A DNA stretch of 64,000 nt from Arenicola marina (Eukaryota; Annelida; Polychaeta; Arenicolidae). This document shows positions 12,301 through 23,913 of the stretch, in pieces. Where the stretch lies: contig OZ025249.1 of the NCBI GenBank assembly GCA_964019135.1, positions 12,450,039 to 12,514,038 on the forward strand, written 5' to 3'. How positions within the stretch are numbered: the stretch's first letter is position 1; each line of letters opens with the position of its first letter. The notes under the pieces are model-generated. The model was not told the origin of the DNA. It made no database searches and saw only the letters and a program-made list of their open reading frames with translations. The position numbers were made by a program, and so were the translations under genes.

Positions 12301-15300
12301 ACACACCATCCATATCTATACACCCTCCATCTCAACCCCCGCCCCCCGCGACCTATACACACCATCCATATCTATACACCCTCCATCTCAACCCCCACCC
12401 CCCGCGACCTATACACACCATCCATATCTATACACCCTCCATCTCAACCCTCACCCCCCGCGACCTATACACACCATCCATATCTATACACCCGCCATCT
12501 CAACCCCCACCCCCCGCGACCTATACACACCATCCATATCTATACACCCTCCACCTCAACCCCCACCCCCCGCGACCTATACACACCATCCATATCTATA
12601 CACCCGCCATCTCAACCCCCACCCCCCGCGACCTATACACACCCATCCATATCTATACACCCTCCATCTCAACCCCCACCCCCCGCGACCTATACACACC
12701 CATCCATATCTATACACCCTCCATCTCAACCCCCACCCCCCGCGACCTATACACACCCATCCATATCTATACACCCGCCATCTCAACCCCCACCCACCGC
12801 GACCTATACACACCCATCCATATCTATACACCCTCCACCTCAACCCCCACCCCCCGCGACCTATACACACCATCCATATCTATACACCCGCCATCTCAAC
12901 CCCCACCCCCCGCGACCTATACACACCATCCATATCTATACACCCGCCATCTCAACCCCCCCCCCCCCGCGACCTATACACACCATCCATATCTATACAC
13001 CCGCCATCTCAACCCCCCCCCCCGCGACCTATACACACCCATCCATATCTATACACCCGCCATCTCAACCCCCACCCACCGCGACCTATACACACCATCC
13101 ATATCTATACACCCGCCATCTCAACCCCCACCCACCGCGACCTATACACACCCATCCATATCTATACACCCGCCATCTCAACCCCCACCCCCCGCGACCT
13201 ATACACACCATCCATATCTATACACCCTCCACCTCAACCCCCACCCACCGCGACCTATACACACCATCCATATCTATACACCCTCCACCTCAACCCCCAC
13301 CCCCCGCGACCTATACACACCCATCCATATCTATACACCCTCCACCTCAACCCCCACCCCCCGCGACCTATACACACCATCCATATCTATACACCCTCCA
13401 TCTCAACCCCCACCCCCCGCGACCTATACACACCATCCATATCTATACACCCGCCATCTCAACCCCCACCCCCCGCGACCTATACACACCATCCATATCT
13501 ATACACCCGCCATCTCAACCCCCACCCCCCGCGACCTATACACACCCATCCATATCTATACACCCGCCATCTCAACCCCCACCCCCCGCGACCTATACAC
13601 ACCATCCATATCTATACACCCGCCATCTCAACCCCCACCCCCCGCGACCTATACACACCATCCATATCTATACACCCGCCATCTCAACCCCCACCCCCCG
13701 CGACCTATACACACCATCCATATCTATACACCCTCCACCTCAACCCCCACCCCCCGCGACCTATACACACCATCCATATCTATACACCCTCCACCTCAAC
13801 CCCCACCCCCCGCGACCTATACACACCCATCCATATCTATACACCCTCCATCTCAACCCCCACCCCCCGCGACCTATACACACCCATCCATATCTATACG
13901 CCCTCCATCTCAACCCCCACCCCCCGCGACCTATACACACCATCCATATCTATACACCCGCCATCTCAACCCCCACCCCCCGCGACCTATACACACCCAT
14001 CCATATCTATACACCCGCCATCTCAACCCCCACCCCCCGCGACCTATACACACCATCCATATCTATACACCCGCCATCTCAACCCCCACCCCCCGCGACC
14101 TATACACACCATCCATATCTATACACCCTCCATCTCAACCCCCACCCCCCGCGACCTATACACACCATCCATATCTATACACCCTCCACCTCAACCCCCA
14201 CCCCCCGCGACCTATACACACCCATCCATATCTATACACCCTCCATCTCAACCCCCACCCCCCGCGACCTATACACACCCATCCATATCTATACGCCCTC
14301 CATCTCAACCCCCACCCCCCGCGACCTATACACACCCATCCATATCTATACACCCTCCATCTCAACCCCCACCCCCCGCGACCTATACACACCATCCATA
14401 TCTATACACCCTCCATCTCAACCCCCACCCCCCGCGACCTATACACACCATCCATATCTATACACCCTCCACCTCAACCCCCACCCCCCGCGACCTATAC
14501 ACACCCATCCATATCTATACACCCTCCATCTCAACCCCCACCCCCCGCGACCTATACACACCCATCCATATCTATACGCCCTCCATCTCAACCCCCACCC
14601 CCCGCGACCTATACACACCATCCATATCTATACACCCTCCACCTCAACCCCCACCCCCCGCGACCTATACACACCCATCCATATCTATACACCCTCCATC
14701 TCAACCCCCACCCCCCGCGACCTATACACACCCATCCATATCTATACGCCCTCCATCTCAACCCCCACCCCCCGCGACCTATACACACCATCCATATCTA
14801 TACACCCGCCATCTCAACCCCCACCCCCCGCGACCTATACACACCCATCCATATCTATACACCCGCCATCTCAACCCCCACCCCCCGCGACCTATACACA
14901 CCATCCATATCTATACACCCGCCATCTCAACCCCCACCCCCCGCGACCTATACACACCATCCATATCTATACACCCGCCACCTCAACCCCCACCCCCCGC
15001 GACCTATACACACCATCCATATCTATACACCCTCCACCTCAACCCCCACCCCCCGCGACCTATACACACCATCCATATCTATACACCCGCCATCTCAACC
15101 CCCACCCCCCGCGACCTATACACACCCATCCATATCTATACACCCGCCATCTCAACCCCCACCCCCCGCGACCTATACACACCATCCATATCTATACACC
15201 CTCCACCTCAACCCCCACCCCCCGCGACCTATACACACCATCCATATCTATACACCCTCCATCTCAACCCCCACCCCCCGCGACCTATACACACCATCCA

Positions 15301-16224
15301 TATCTATACACCCTCCATCTCAACCCCCACCCCCCGCGACCTATACACACCATCCATATCTATACACCCTCCACCTCAACCCCCACCCCCCGCGACCTAT
15401 ACACACCATCCATATCTATACACCCTCCATCTCAACCCCCACCCCCCGCGACCTATACACACCCATCCATATCTATACACCCGCCATCTCAACCCCCACC
15501 CCCCGCGACCTATACACACCATCCATATCTATACACCCTCCACCTCAACCCCCACCCCCCGCGACCTATACACACCATCCATATCTATACACCCTCCATC
15601 TCAACCCCCACCCCCCGCGACCTATACACACCCATCCATATCTATACACCCTCCATCTCAACCCCCACCCCCCGCGACCTATACACACCATCCATATCTA
15701 TACACCCTCCATCTCAACCCCCACCCCCCGCGACCTATACACACCATCCATATCTATACACCCTCCACCTCAACCCCCACCCCCCGCGACCTATACACAC
15801 CATCCATATCTATACACCCTCCATCTCAACCCCCACCCCCCGCGACCTATACACACCCATCCATATCTATACACCCGCCATCTCAACCCCCACCCCCCGC
15901 GACCTATACACACCATCCATATCTATACACCCGCCATCTCAACCCCCACCCCCCGCGACCTATACACACCCATCCATATCTATACACCCGCCATCTCAAC
16001 CCCCACCCCCCGCGACCTATACACACCCATCCATATCTATACACCCTCCATCTCAACCCCCACCCCCCGCGACCTATACACACCATCCATATCTATACAC
16101 CCGCCATCTCAACCCCCACCCCCCGCGACCTATACACACCATCCATATCTATACACCCTCCATCTCAACCCCCACCCCCCGCGACCTATACACACCCATC
16201 CATATCTATACACCCGCTATCTCA
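9333..16224. repeat. Large satellite, 56/57-bp units, about 122 copies
   Basis: Each unit contains ctcaacccccacc, cgcgacctatacacac, catccatatctatacac and a short ccctcc, cccgcc or ccctgc joint. Two length forms differ by one C in the acaccCatcc segment: 57 bp (19 codons) and 56 bp. Runs of 57-bp units leave a false open frame on the minus strand (YRYGWVCIGRGGWGLRWRV repeated), and every 56-bp unit breaks it. Rare variants such as tatacgccc at 13900, 14295, 14578 and 14748, spaced 395, 283 and 170 bp, show block duplication inside the array. The plus strand is C-rich and the minus strand has G-runs. It lies in the CH1-CH2 intron, downstream of the 17-kb candidate exon. Confidence 0.97.
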
Positions 16225-16321
16225 TCACCCCCACCATTTGATCACCCCCCCCCCACCTCCAGCCATCTGATCATAATCAGCCCCCCCCCCCCCCAGCCGA
16301 TTAACCCCTATCTCTCACCCA

Positions 16322-16556
16322 TATCTGTGAAGTCACGTTGCGTATCTGGACCCATATCTCTCACCCATTGCTGTGACGTCACGTTGCATATCTCTACCCA
16401 TATCTGCGACGTCACGTTGCATATCTCCACCCATATCTCTCACCCATATCTGTGACGTCACGTTGCATATCTCCACCCATATCTCTCACCCATATCTGCG
16501 ACGTCACGTTGCATATCTCCACCCATATCTGCGACGTCACGTTGCATATCTCCACT
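16322..16556. promoter_or_regulatory. Tandem CREB/ATF-type sites
   Basis: A short tandem repeat carries gacgtcacgttgcatatct five times. Two units hold the perfect palindrome TGACGTCA (16374-16381, 16453-16460) and three hold CGACGTCA (16407, 16499, 16532). A degenerate sixth unit begins at about 16326. CREB/ATF bZIP factors bind TGACGTCA. The array lies about 0.5 kb into the intron after the 17-kb candidate exon, so it could be an intronic enhancer. That role is inferred. Confidence 0.5.
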
Positions 16557-17038
16557 GTATTGCGCCATCACTGCCTGCCACATTGACACGCTCATAGCAC
16601 TCGCAGTTCACCAGCAATGTTGCTGCGACACCCCACCACGCGAGTTACACCAGCAACCCCCCCCCCCAACCCCCCTGGTCACCATGTCTGGCAGGTCATG
16701 TCTATCTATGACGACGACAGACAAAACTATCGTCAAAAAACACCCGGATGCTGTCATGCACACACACCAAGTAAATCAGTACATACCGGTATCCAATTAT
16801 GTGCAATTGTTGCTATCAGTGAGGACAGCAAACCGATCTAGGGTCACATTGCAACCATACTGTTATTTAGATTTATAGGCTTATAAGAGTAGGTCATATT
16901 ACAATTCTGGGCATCAACCATCGAGTGTTTGCTTCAAAAAGGGCATCACTGCTAACTCCCCCCCCCCACCAGAATGATCCACATGCCCCCCCCCCCCATG
17001 TGTGGTGTGAGGCGGTGTCAGCGAGGTGAGGTACCCAC
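16557..17038. other. Intron just after the 17-kb candidate exon
   Basis: There are poly-C runs at about 16662, 16960 and 16990 and no further exon signal. The donor of the 17-kb candidate exon (GTGGGT on the minus strand) occupies 17033-17038. Confidence 0.5.
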
Positions 17039-17605
17039 CATGAAGCGACCATTTCTGTTAAGGCTGGCGGAGCCCAGGGGGTACACCAGGGTGGGGCTGG
17101 GGCCCCCGATAGACAGCCCCCGGGGGAAGGTGTACCTGCCCACCGAGGCGCTCTCCCCGCTGTGCTGACGGGGGGTCGACCGCCCCAGCGGGGTGACACT
17201 GACCCCGGGGGTCTGGGCTGACGGCGGGGCGGGGCTGGTCGTTCGGGAGCTCATGTCACTCTCAGTGACGACGCTCTGACTGACGACGCTCTCAGTGACG
17301 ACGCTCTGACTGACGACGCTCTGACTGTGGGTGTGGGTGGTGCTGGTGGCGGCGGAACTGTGGGTGCTGTGACCACTGTGGGTCAGCTGGGTGGGGGTCG
17401 GGGTCTGCCGCGGGGTGTCGATAGGGGTGACCGTCACCCCAATCCGCCGGGTGACGGCCCGCGCGGACGACACCGTCTCCCGCCCCATAGGGGTATCCCG
17501 GACCCCACCGGCCCCCGGACTCTCCCTGGAGCGGGGGTCATCCGTAGGGGGCGGAGTCTTCTTGCCACCCTTCTTCTTCTTCTTCCGCCCGCACCCGCAC
17601 AGCAT
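17039..17605 (-). CDS. Candidate alternative first exon of the spectraplakin, MLCGCG-type membrane-anchor N-terminus
   Basis: The frame opens at an ATG (ACGATGC context) and stays open for 189 codons to ATG/GTGGGT, a plausible donor in phase 0. That phase fits the CH2 exon at 293. The protein starts MLCGCGRKKKKKGGKK: Cys3 and Cys5 are next to a polybasic tract, the arrangement of doubly palmitoylated proteins such as GAP-43. No Gly2 is present, so myristoylation is not expected. The rest is Ser/Thr/Pro-rich and probably disordered, with a short internal repeat SVVSQSVVTES about residues 95-115 encoded by a local 30-bp duplication. The upstream flank is CpG-rich with a roughly 66-bp tandem repeat, consistent with a promoter. 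The product would be a CH2-only isoform held at a membrane. The first-exon role and the splice are inferred. It could also be an exon of a nested gene. Confidence 0.6.
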
Positions 17606-17679
17606 CGTGGTATCCTTGGCAACCTGCCCCTACGGCGGTGATCCTGAACCACTCGGGTACTCCGTCATGGATCCCGATG

Positions 17680-18118
17680 GATCCCGGGTAACTAACGGTA
17701 TCCCGATGATATCCTCCGATATGAGCGACTCCTAATCCTCTCTCTGTAATATCCGGATCGGCATCCAATGGGTCTTATCACAGGATAGAAACACGATCCG
17801 GATTGATCGTCGGTTGTAGAATCCTGGGATCTGTAATATCCACCGCTATGATCCCTGTCTCTCTGGATCACTCCTTGATGGTAGAATACCAGTGTTATTA
17901 ATATCTACTGCTATAATCCCCCTGTGTCTCTCCGGATCCCTCTTTGTTGGTAGAGTCCTGGTGGTTATTATCGCCCACCGCTCCCGGTGTCTCTGGATCC
18001 CTCCTTGGTGGTATAATCCTGGTATTATTACCATCCACCGCTCCTGGTGTGTCTCTGGATAGCTCCTTGGTGTTATAATCCTGGTATATAATATATGATC
18101 ACCCACCGCTCCCCTTGT
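17680..18118. repeat. Tandem repeat of about 66 bp
   Basis: Four to five diverged copies carry a gtgtctctggat segment, ctccttggtggta and taatcctggt, between about 17830 and 18118, with looser traces from 17680. They lie directly upstream of the ATG of the 17-kb candidate exon, in what would be its 5' UTR or promoter. Confidence 0.7.
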
Positions 18119-19200
18119 GTCTCTGGCTGCCGCCGCTAGGCACAGCCTTCAGTCCTGCCGTGGCTTCCTCTCTCTCTCACTTACTAACTACTCAATGACT
18201 GACTCACATACCCCACCCGCTCAATGGCCAGACACCCGGACTCAAGCACGGTGGCAGGGGGGCGGGGGTGGGGGGCGGCGCGGGCGAGAGGTGAGAGAAG
18301 AGCGAGCGGGGGCAGAGGGCCCGGGGGTCGGAGGACGGGCCGCCAAGCACCCCCGTCGACGGTGGCACGGAGTGGCTCGCCGGGCAGCCAGGCCGCAACC
18401 CGGCCTCAAGCACGGGTCGTGTTGACTGTTGCAAAGGTGCCGCCGGTCCTGGCCATGGGGAGTAGGTATATAACTACAGCGGAGAGAGCCACCCACACCG
18501 GGGCCGGGCTACAAACAACAGGTATCTGCCGCCTTTTAGTAAGTCTTTCTTTCTTTCTTTCCTTTCTTTCTGTCAGTCCTTCTGTCAGTATTTCTTTTCT
18601 TTTTTTTTCTCTCCACCCACCAACCAGTCCGCCCGCCAGCGGCACACAGACCCGTGGAGTGCGCCAGCCGCAAGCACGCCAACAAACACTAAAGTCAATA
18701 ATAATAATAATACCTGAGTGGTTGGGGCCGGCGGCCTGGCAAACGGATGTATGTAAGGCTGGGGGGGTGAGTGGGAGTGTATGACAGTGTCGCCGCTACC
18801 TGGGTGATGCGGCCAGCTGGGCAGTGTGAGGGTGGCTGCGGCCCGTCCTCAACCCCCGACCGTCACGTTAAGCCCCCGATGGGTCCCCCTCGGTGTGATA
18901 CGGCAACAGAGGATTGTCCGTCCCGGGGGTGAGGCCCAGGTATGTCGGTAATCAGCGGTCATCCCATGGCGACATTGATAACCCGCGGCGGGACGCGGCG
19001 GAGGCGGGGAGGGGAGGGGACCCAGCTTAATGGTTGATGAGCCAGCGCCGCTAGTTTGGAGAGTGCGCATGGTGACGACAGCGAGGCGGGGAGCGAGCGC
19101 CCCCTGGGGAGGAGACACTGTGGAGGTGCGACGACATGACATTGTGGGGCGTGTGCGGGTGAGAAGGGGGTAGGGGGAGTGTGTAGGGGAGGGGGGGGGG
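18119..19200. promoter_or_regulatory. CpG-rich region, possible promoter of the 17-kb candidate exon
   Basis: CpG dinucleotides are dense, especially at 18240-18420 and 18950-19150. A TTTC microsatellite lies at 18541-18575. Frames are open on both strands with no supported exon. Position and composition suggest an alternative promoter firing leftwards. No TATA box is convincing. Confidence 0.35.
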
Positions 19201-19270
19201 GAGTAGACATCTATAGGGATAATGCGCAGTGTTTAGGTCCCTATAATTGTATAATATCGCCCACTCTTAC

Positions 19271-19522
19271 CAACCATCCATACCACTCCTTCTCCGAGTA
19301 TCCGGGTCCTTTAGAGGATACCGTCCCGGTGCGCCACGGTGCGGCGGAGAGTGCGAACCAACGGTGCATTCTGGTCACACTCACCACGGAGGTGTGAACA
19401 TTCTCGCTCCTAGTGGCAGGGGGGTTAAGGGGCTGGGACTGGCGTGGGAGTGGAGAGTGGGTGATTGCCCATGTCGCAAAACTGGCCCACATGGACAGTC
19501 CTTTACCATGGCGACTTCCCAT
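19271..19522 (-). CDS. Weak candidate alternative first exon with two possible donors
   Basis: ATG at 19522 opens a frame with two phase-0 donors. GTGAGT after ...NVHTSV gives CDS 19385-19522 (46 codons). GTAAGA after ...EKEWYGWL gives either the long form or a short form starting at ATG 19369 (MHRWFALSAAPWRTG, 33 codons). Both phases fit the CH2 exon. The region lies at the upstream edge of the CpG-rich stretch around the 17-kb candidate exon. The peptide has no recognised domain. Two in-phase donors in a short frame can arise by chance, so this is the least certain of the five. Confidence 0.25.
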
Positions 19523-21461
19523 GACAGAACCTTTCTCTGCTATTCACTCTCGGTCGGTCTACCTTATTTCTGCCTGTTTCACTCTACATCCGACGGGAAT
19601 ATCTGCCTGTATCTCATTGCAACTCTGCCCCTGCCTCCCATGTTTCTGTCTTTGCCTACATTTTTACCTCTGGCTAAAGTTCTGTCTCCTCTACACTGGT
19701 GCCCTGATATGTTTTCCGAGGCTACACGCAAAAGTTCACGATTTGCCGACAACTTGACGGTGGCCTGAGGGCCATTGGATGCGTGTAAACCGGCCACTCC
19801 ATCCTGCCCAGGAGGACCATGTAAGCACGCCACTTCTCCCCATTGTATAGGGGGAAAAAGCCTCGGGGCCCCAGTCTCACACCTACACTGGACACACCTA
19901 ACACAGGCCCCTTGTGCAGGCCTGCATAACATTGACCAGGTACAGAGCGCCATGGCACAGCTCCCTCATACGTAATATCCAACGTGGCATACGAGGTACG
20001 GTCTATACATCTATACAGGTATATAACGCATATAGGACGGGTACGACCCCATAGCGAATCAATCGTTCCACTCCCCAATCCGTTAATGATACATACGACA
20101 TCACCCACCAACGCCCATGGTTACCATGACAACTTATGATGTGATCGAACACCAGATCCACCTCATAATAGTGATATCATACACGACTTGTTACCCATTA
20201 CGTAAACATGGTTAGTTAGTTCAGTGTACGTGATTATTTCATGTACGACACACCTTTTATACATTTCCACGAATGCTGCGCCCTCTGTAAACACTGGGTG
20301 CGGTGATCGCCATTAACCTCAGACAGGAGACTCTGGACAGGTGTCAAGCATCCGAGTCAGCTTATCAACTCTCAGATATGTTATATATGTCAGTTTCAGA
20401 TATCATTCTCACGGGTCCCATGGCCGTCTGGGTGTCCAAAAAGTGACATAAACTCTCAATTAAATGATTCATTAGTATCTAACCTAACCTAACAAGACCG
20501 ACATTTAAGATTTTTCTCGCTCGCAGATCAAGCAAGAGACCCACCCGCGCCATCGCACATTACAGTTGCCAATGTAATCCTACTCGCCATAACCACCCAA
20601 TAATCCCAAACACCCCCCCACCCCCTCCCCCGCCACCATAACCTCCTAGGTGGGGTGAGTCAGTCCCAGCACGCCTGTAACAGTTTAGGACTTCCAGGTG
20701 CATGCCCCCCCCCCTCCTCCCCACACACCACCACCACCACCCCAACCCTCGCAGTCTTCCATCCTCCCTAATTTCCCAGCGATGTTGCTTCCTCGAGTAT
20801 CTCCCCTTATCAACCCCGCCGCCATTCCGCGCAAGAGACCCTTGACCTCCAGCCGGCTGTTCCCTCGCCATCCCCCGTACAACCCCCCACTCCACCCCTG
20901 AACCCACCCCACTCTCCCTTAGTGCCCTTCCCAAAACACATCCCTTGACCCGTGTCCTGGATCACGTGGCGATCGCGCTCTCGGGATGAGTACGGCGAGG
21001 GTACTGCAGGCCGGGGGGGGGGGTACACCAGTGAACCCCACACAGGCCGAGATTACAGGGAAGGGGAGCGCTTGCTGATCGCCAAGACACCCGCCAGTTC
21101 GGGGAGAAGAGTTTAGAGTTAGCAGGATCAGTCGGACAGCCCCTCACAGATAAAGAGACTCCGACCGAGGCGACGTCTATCGGAAGTGTGACGGGATAAC
21201 AAGATCCCAATGGGTGGTTCGCCCTGTGAGGAGAAGACGTGAGAATCAAACTCGATACCCTGCAGCAGTGGGGGTTAAATCGCATCAGTCTCGCTTATAA
21301 ATACATCTCCACCGAAGGTCACTCAACACCTGTCAATTGTCAGCCTACTTACAGAGAAAAATGCCAGGACAACGAAAGTTGTTCGACACTATTCCACGCA
21401 CGTGGCGCCCAGACAGGTTAATTTGCCGTACCAGCGTCGTCATGTACCCTCGAGCCTGTCA
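19523..21461. other. CH1-CH2 intron, unique sequence
   Basis: I see no supported exon. It contains an X-box-like site at 20120-20133, three CCTAA units at about 20478 (too few to be telomeric) and poly-C/G runs near 20615, 20705 and 21011. Confidence 0.5.
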
Positions 21462-21474
21462 TCTCGAACGTGGA

Positions 21475-21662
21475 AATGAAATGTTGGTGTTTTTAGGCCA
21501 CTTTTGTGCACATACAGGCTAAATTGGGCCAAGGAACCTCCCGGGACGATGAAGGATGAAGGAATGAAACATGCCCCAGATTAGGTGCCCGAGCCCGGAT
21601 TCGAACCCAGGACCTATTGATCTGCGGTCTAGTGCGCTAACCACTACACCAGGGAGGCCCCC
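21475..21662 (-). mobile_element. SINE family 1, complete copy with target-site duplication
   Basis: Read on the minus strand, a tRNA-like head has an A box (TGGTGTAGTGGTTAGCGC) and a perfect B box (GGTTCGAATCC). It is followed by a conserved body (CATGTTTCATTCC, CCGGGAGGTTCCTTGGCCC, TGTGCACAAAAGTGG). The 188-bp element is flanked by the 13-bp direct repeat tctcgaacgtgga at 21462-21474 and 21663-21675. Such elements are transcribed by RNA polymerase III and moved by a LINE's enzymes in trans. Confidence 0.92.
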
Positions 21663-21729
21663 TCTCGAACGTGGAGGAGTGTATAACCGAGCTGGACCGG
21701 TCACTCACGGCAACCCTGAGTTACGCCAC

Positions 21730-21932
21730 GTCTATGCGATGACTCGTTCGTGGTGTTTTGCGACACTTTGGTGCATAGTAAGGCCACATTGGGCCAAGGA
21801 ACTCCTGGAACGCTGAAATGATGCCAAGGATGAACCGGTCCCAACCAGACTGGGGTTCGAACCAGCAACCGGCTGCTCTGCCGCCGAGCAGAGCACCCAA
21901 TCACCTCGACCCCGGCGGGCGCCCCAACCGCC
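21730..21932 (-). mobile_element. SINE, related body with a different tRNA-like head, with target-site duplication
   Basis: The body matches family 1 (tttggtgcatagtaaggcc, attgggccaaggaactcc) but the head is different, with B box GGTTCGAACCC and a GCTCGGCGGCAGAGC hairpin. The 203-bp element is flanked by agttacgccac at 21719-21729 and 21933-21943. Confidence 0.88.
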
Positions 21933-21943
21933 AGTTACGCCAC

Positions 21944-23631
21944 CGCCCGCTGATCATGGCGAATCCGTGGAAGGTGTCGCTAGAGGGCAGCACTACTCCG
22001 GCGTACATATACATCCGAAAAACAGCTGGATGAATGGCGGATGGATGGATGGATGGTGGTGGGGATGAGTCGGAAACAACCTGTGTGTATACACGGACCT
22101 TACCGGCCCATCCTGTGGGTTATCATGACGTAATGATGGCATGACTGAAACAATGCCTAGATATCCCGTGATGGTGGAGGGGGGGCGGGGTCGTCTGAGA
22201 ACCCCTGGCCCGTTATAGAACCATGGGCTGGGTGTACATAGGGTGGACCAGGGTAGGCCACCCTGCATTTCTCCCCCACGTTACCACGGACGACGATTGC
22301 TGACCACACGAGATGACGCGTGGGTGACCACCACCTCCAGGCACCATCACCAGGTATTGTGCCCGTATGTACCTAGTAATGACCTCCCAATTCCTTTATA
22401 ATTTCAATCATATACTATTTTCGGCATCGCGAAGTTTGCCTGATAATTATTTCCCTCATGTTGTATGCGACAATGATAATTTGCGACCCATTTTGTCGCA
22501 GATGTTGCATGTGAAAAGAAGCCGTGACCGCTCTGCTTGGGTAACCATCATTCTCCTGTTAAAACACCTCTCTTTGCACACACCCCTGCCGCCATGTGGA
22601 GCCAGAACAGCTCCCCCCCACCCCCATTACCCCGGCACTCCCCCACCACCCGACCACCCACCATCCCATGAGTCTCGCTCATAGTAGTAGCTCATTTCAG
22701 CAGGTCGAAGTCAAAGGTCATATGGCTGTTAGAAAGGAGAGTGAGCAGGTCATCACTCTGGCCTAAGTACACAACACAAACCGAGGTGGGAATAGGACCA
22801 GATAGTTTACGTTACATGAAAAGGAAACTTTACATAGTTCGGTGCTTCCCAAACACCATGGTAACATGAGGTCTTGCTATAGCTAAGGTAGCATGACAAC
22901 AGACCTTGCAATAACCACAGTAGCATGGTACCAGAATTTGCAATAGCTAAGGTAGCATGGCAACAGACCTTGCAATAGCAAAGCCTCGGTACCCACGCCA
23001 CGGTACCCACAACCCGGTACCCAGCCGCGGTACCCACGCCTCGGTACCAACGCCTTGCAGCATTACAGCCTAGAGTTTATCTTAGGCACACACAGGGGTG
23101 CAGGTCACACACAGAGACAAACAAAGGCTACAATTCGTGTCGTGAACGCATGTTTGTAGCGAACAGGCTCCCCCATTGTGCACTTAACACGGCGCGGGGC
23201 ACCGAGACGGGAATAGAGGCGGGAACAGAGGCAAAGCGTAGTGGCAACCACTTATGAAGCACACACAAAAAATCATTGCATCAGATGACTCACGCAAAAT
23301 TTCATCTTCAGTACGAAAGAACAGAGAGATATTCTTTAAAATATGTCAGTTTTAAACTGAAGGTACCTAAAACTAATCAAATATGAACTTATAGCTATCA
23401 TCAAGAAGGGAGAGGGCCACGCCGAATCACCCAATGCCCTCTTTGCCAAAGAGTGGAGAGTTATTTACGCACATGGCTCAGTGCTTTTTGCCCGCTCTCA
23501 GCGCCACGTTGGCCATCTTGGCACTTTTTCTCTATCATAATACACCACGCATCCCGCAAAACAGGGAAGAGATAAGAAAGGGCGGGGCTAGGCCAGACAG
23601 CTCATTGATATGCAGGGGGAGAGGATGGGGG
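21944..23631. other. CH1-CH2 intron, unique sequence
   Basis: It holds a short GGAT microsatellite at 22038-22056, repeated gtagcatgrcaaca segments at about 22886-22970 and a small ggtaccca repeat at 22984-23056. I see no exon. Confidence 0.5.
22984..23056. repeat. Short tandem repeat around ggtaccca
   Basis: About six copies of a 10-13 bp unit cggtacccac. Confidence 0.8.
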
Positions 23632-23745
23632 GGGGGCTGGTTAACGTACTAAATCGCAGATCAATAGGCCGGGGTTCGAATCCTGACCTGGAGACCTAAT
23701 CTCAGGATCACGTTTCATCCATTCATTATTTATCCTCCCGGGAGG
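23632..23745 (+). repeat. SINE family 1, shortened plus-strand copy
   Basis: ctggttaacgtactaaatcgc (A-box region), gatcaataggccggggttcg (B box ggttcgaatcc) and the body remnants acgtttcatccattc and cctcccgggaggtttc are present. Confidence 0.8.
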
Positions 23746-23913
23746 TTTCAAATTAGACATTGTGGGCACAAAGGCGGCCTAAAAAACCAATGCATCTCAT
23801 TGATTCCATTCCGCCCATATCCAGCCAGTTTACCTATTATACCACGCAACCCTGGATCAACCCCCATGCACCAGCCGGGCTCAGTGAAGGGTTTATTCAT
23901 TCCCTTGATCCGC

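Noticed and set aside
9358..16086. Many 60-136-aa minus-strand frames with the same Gly/Trp/Arg repeat
   Set aside because: They are runs of 57-bp satellite units. Each 56-bp unit ends the frame, so there is no coding constraint.
20474..20490. CCTAA repeats resembling an arthropod-type telomere
   Set aside because: There are only three units inside an intron, which is within chance.
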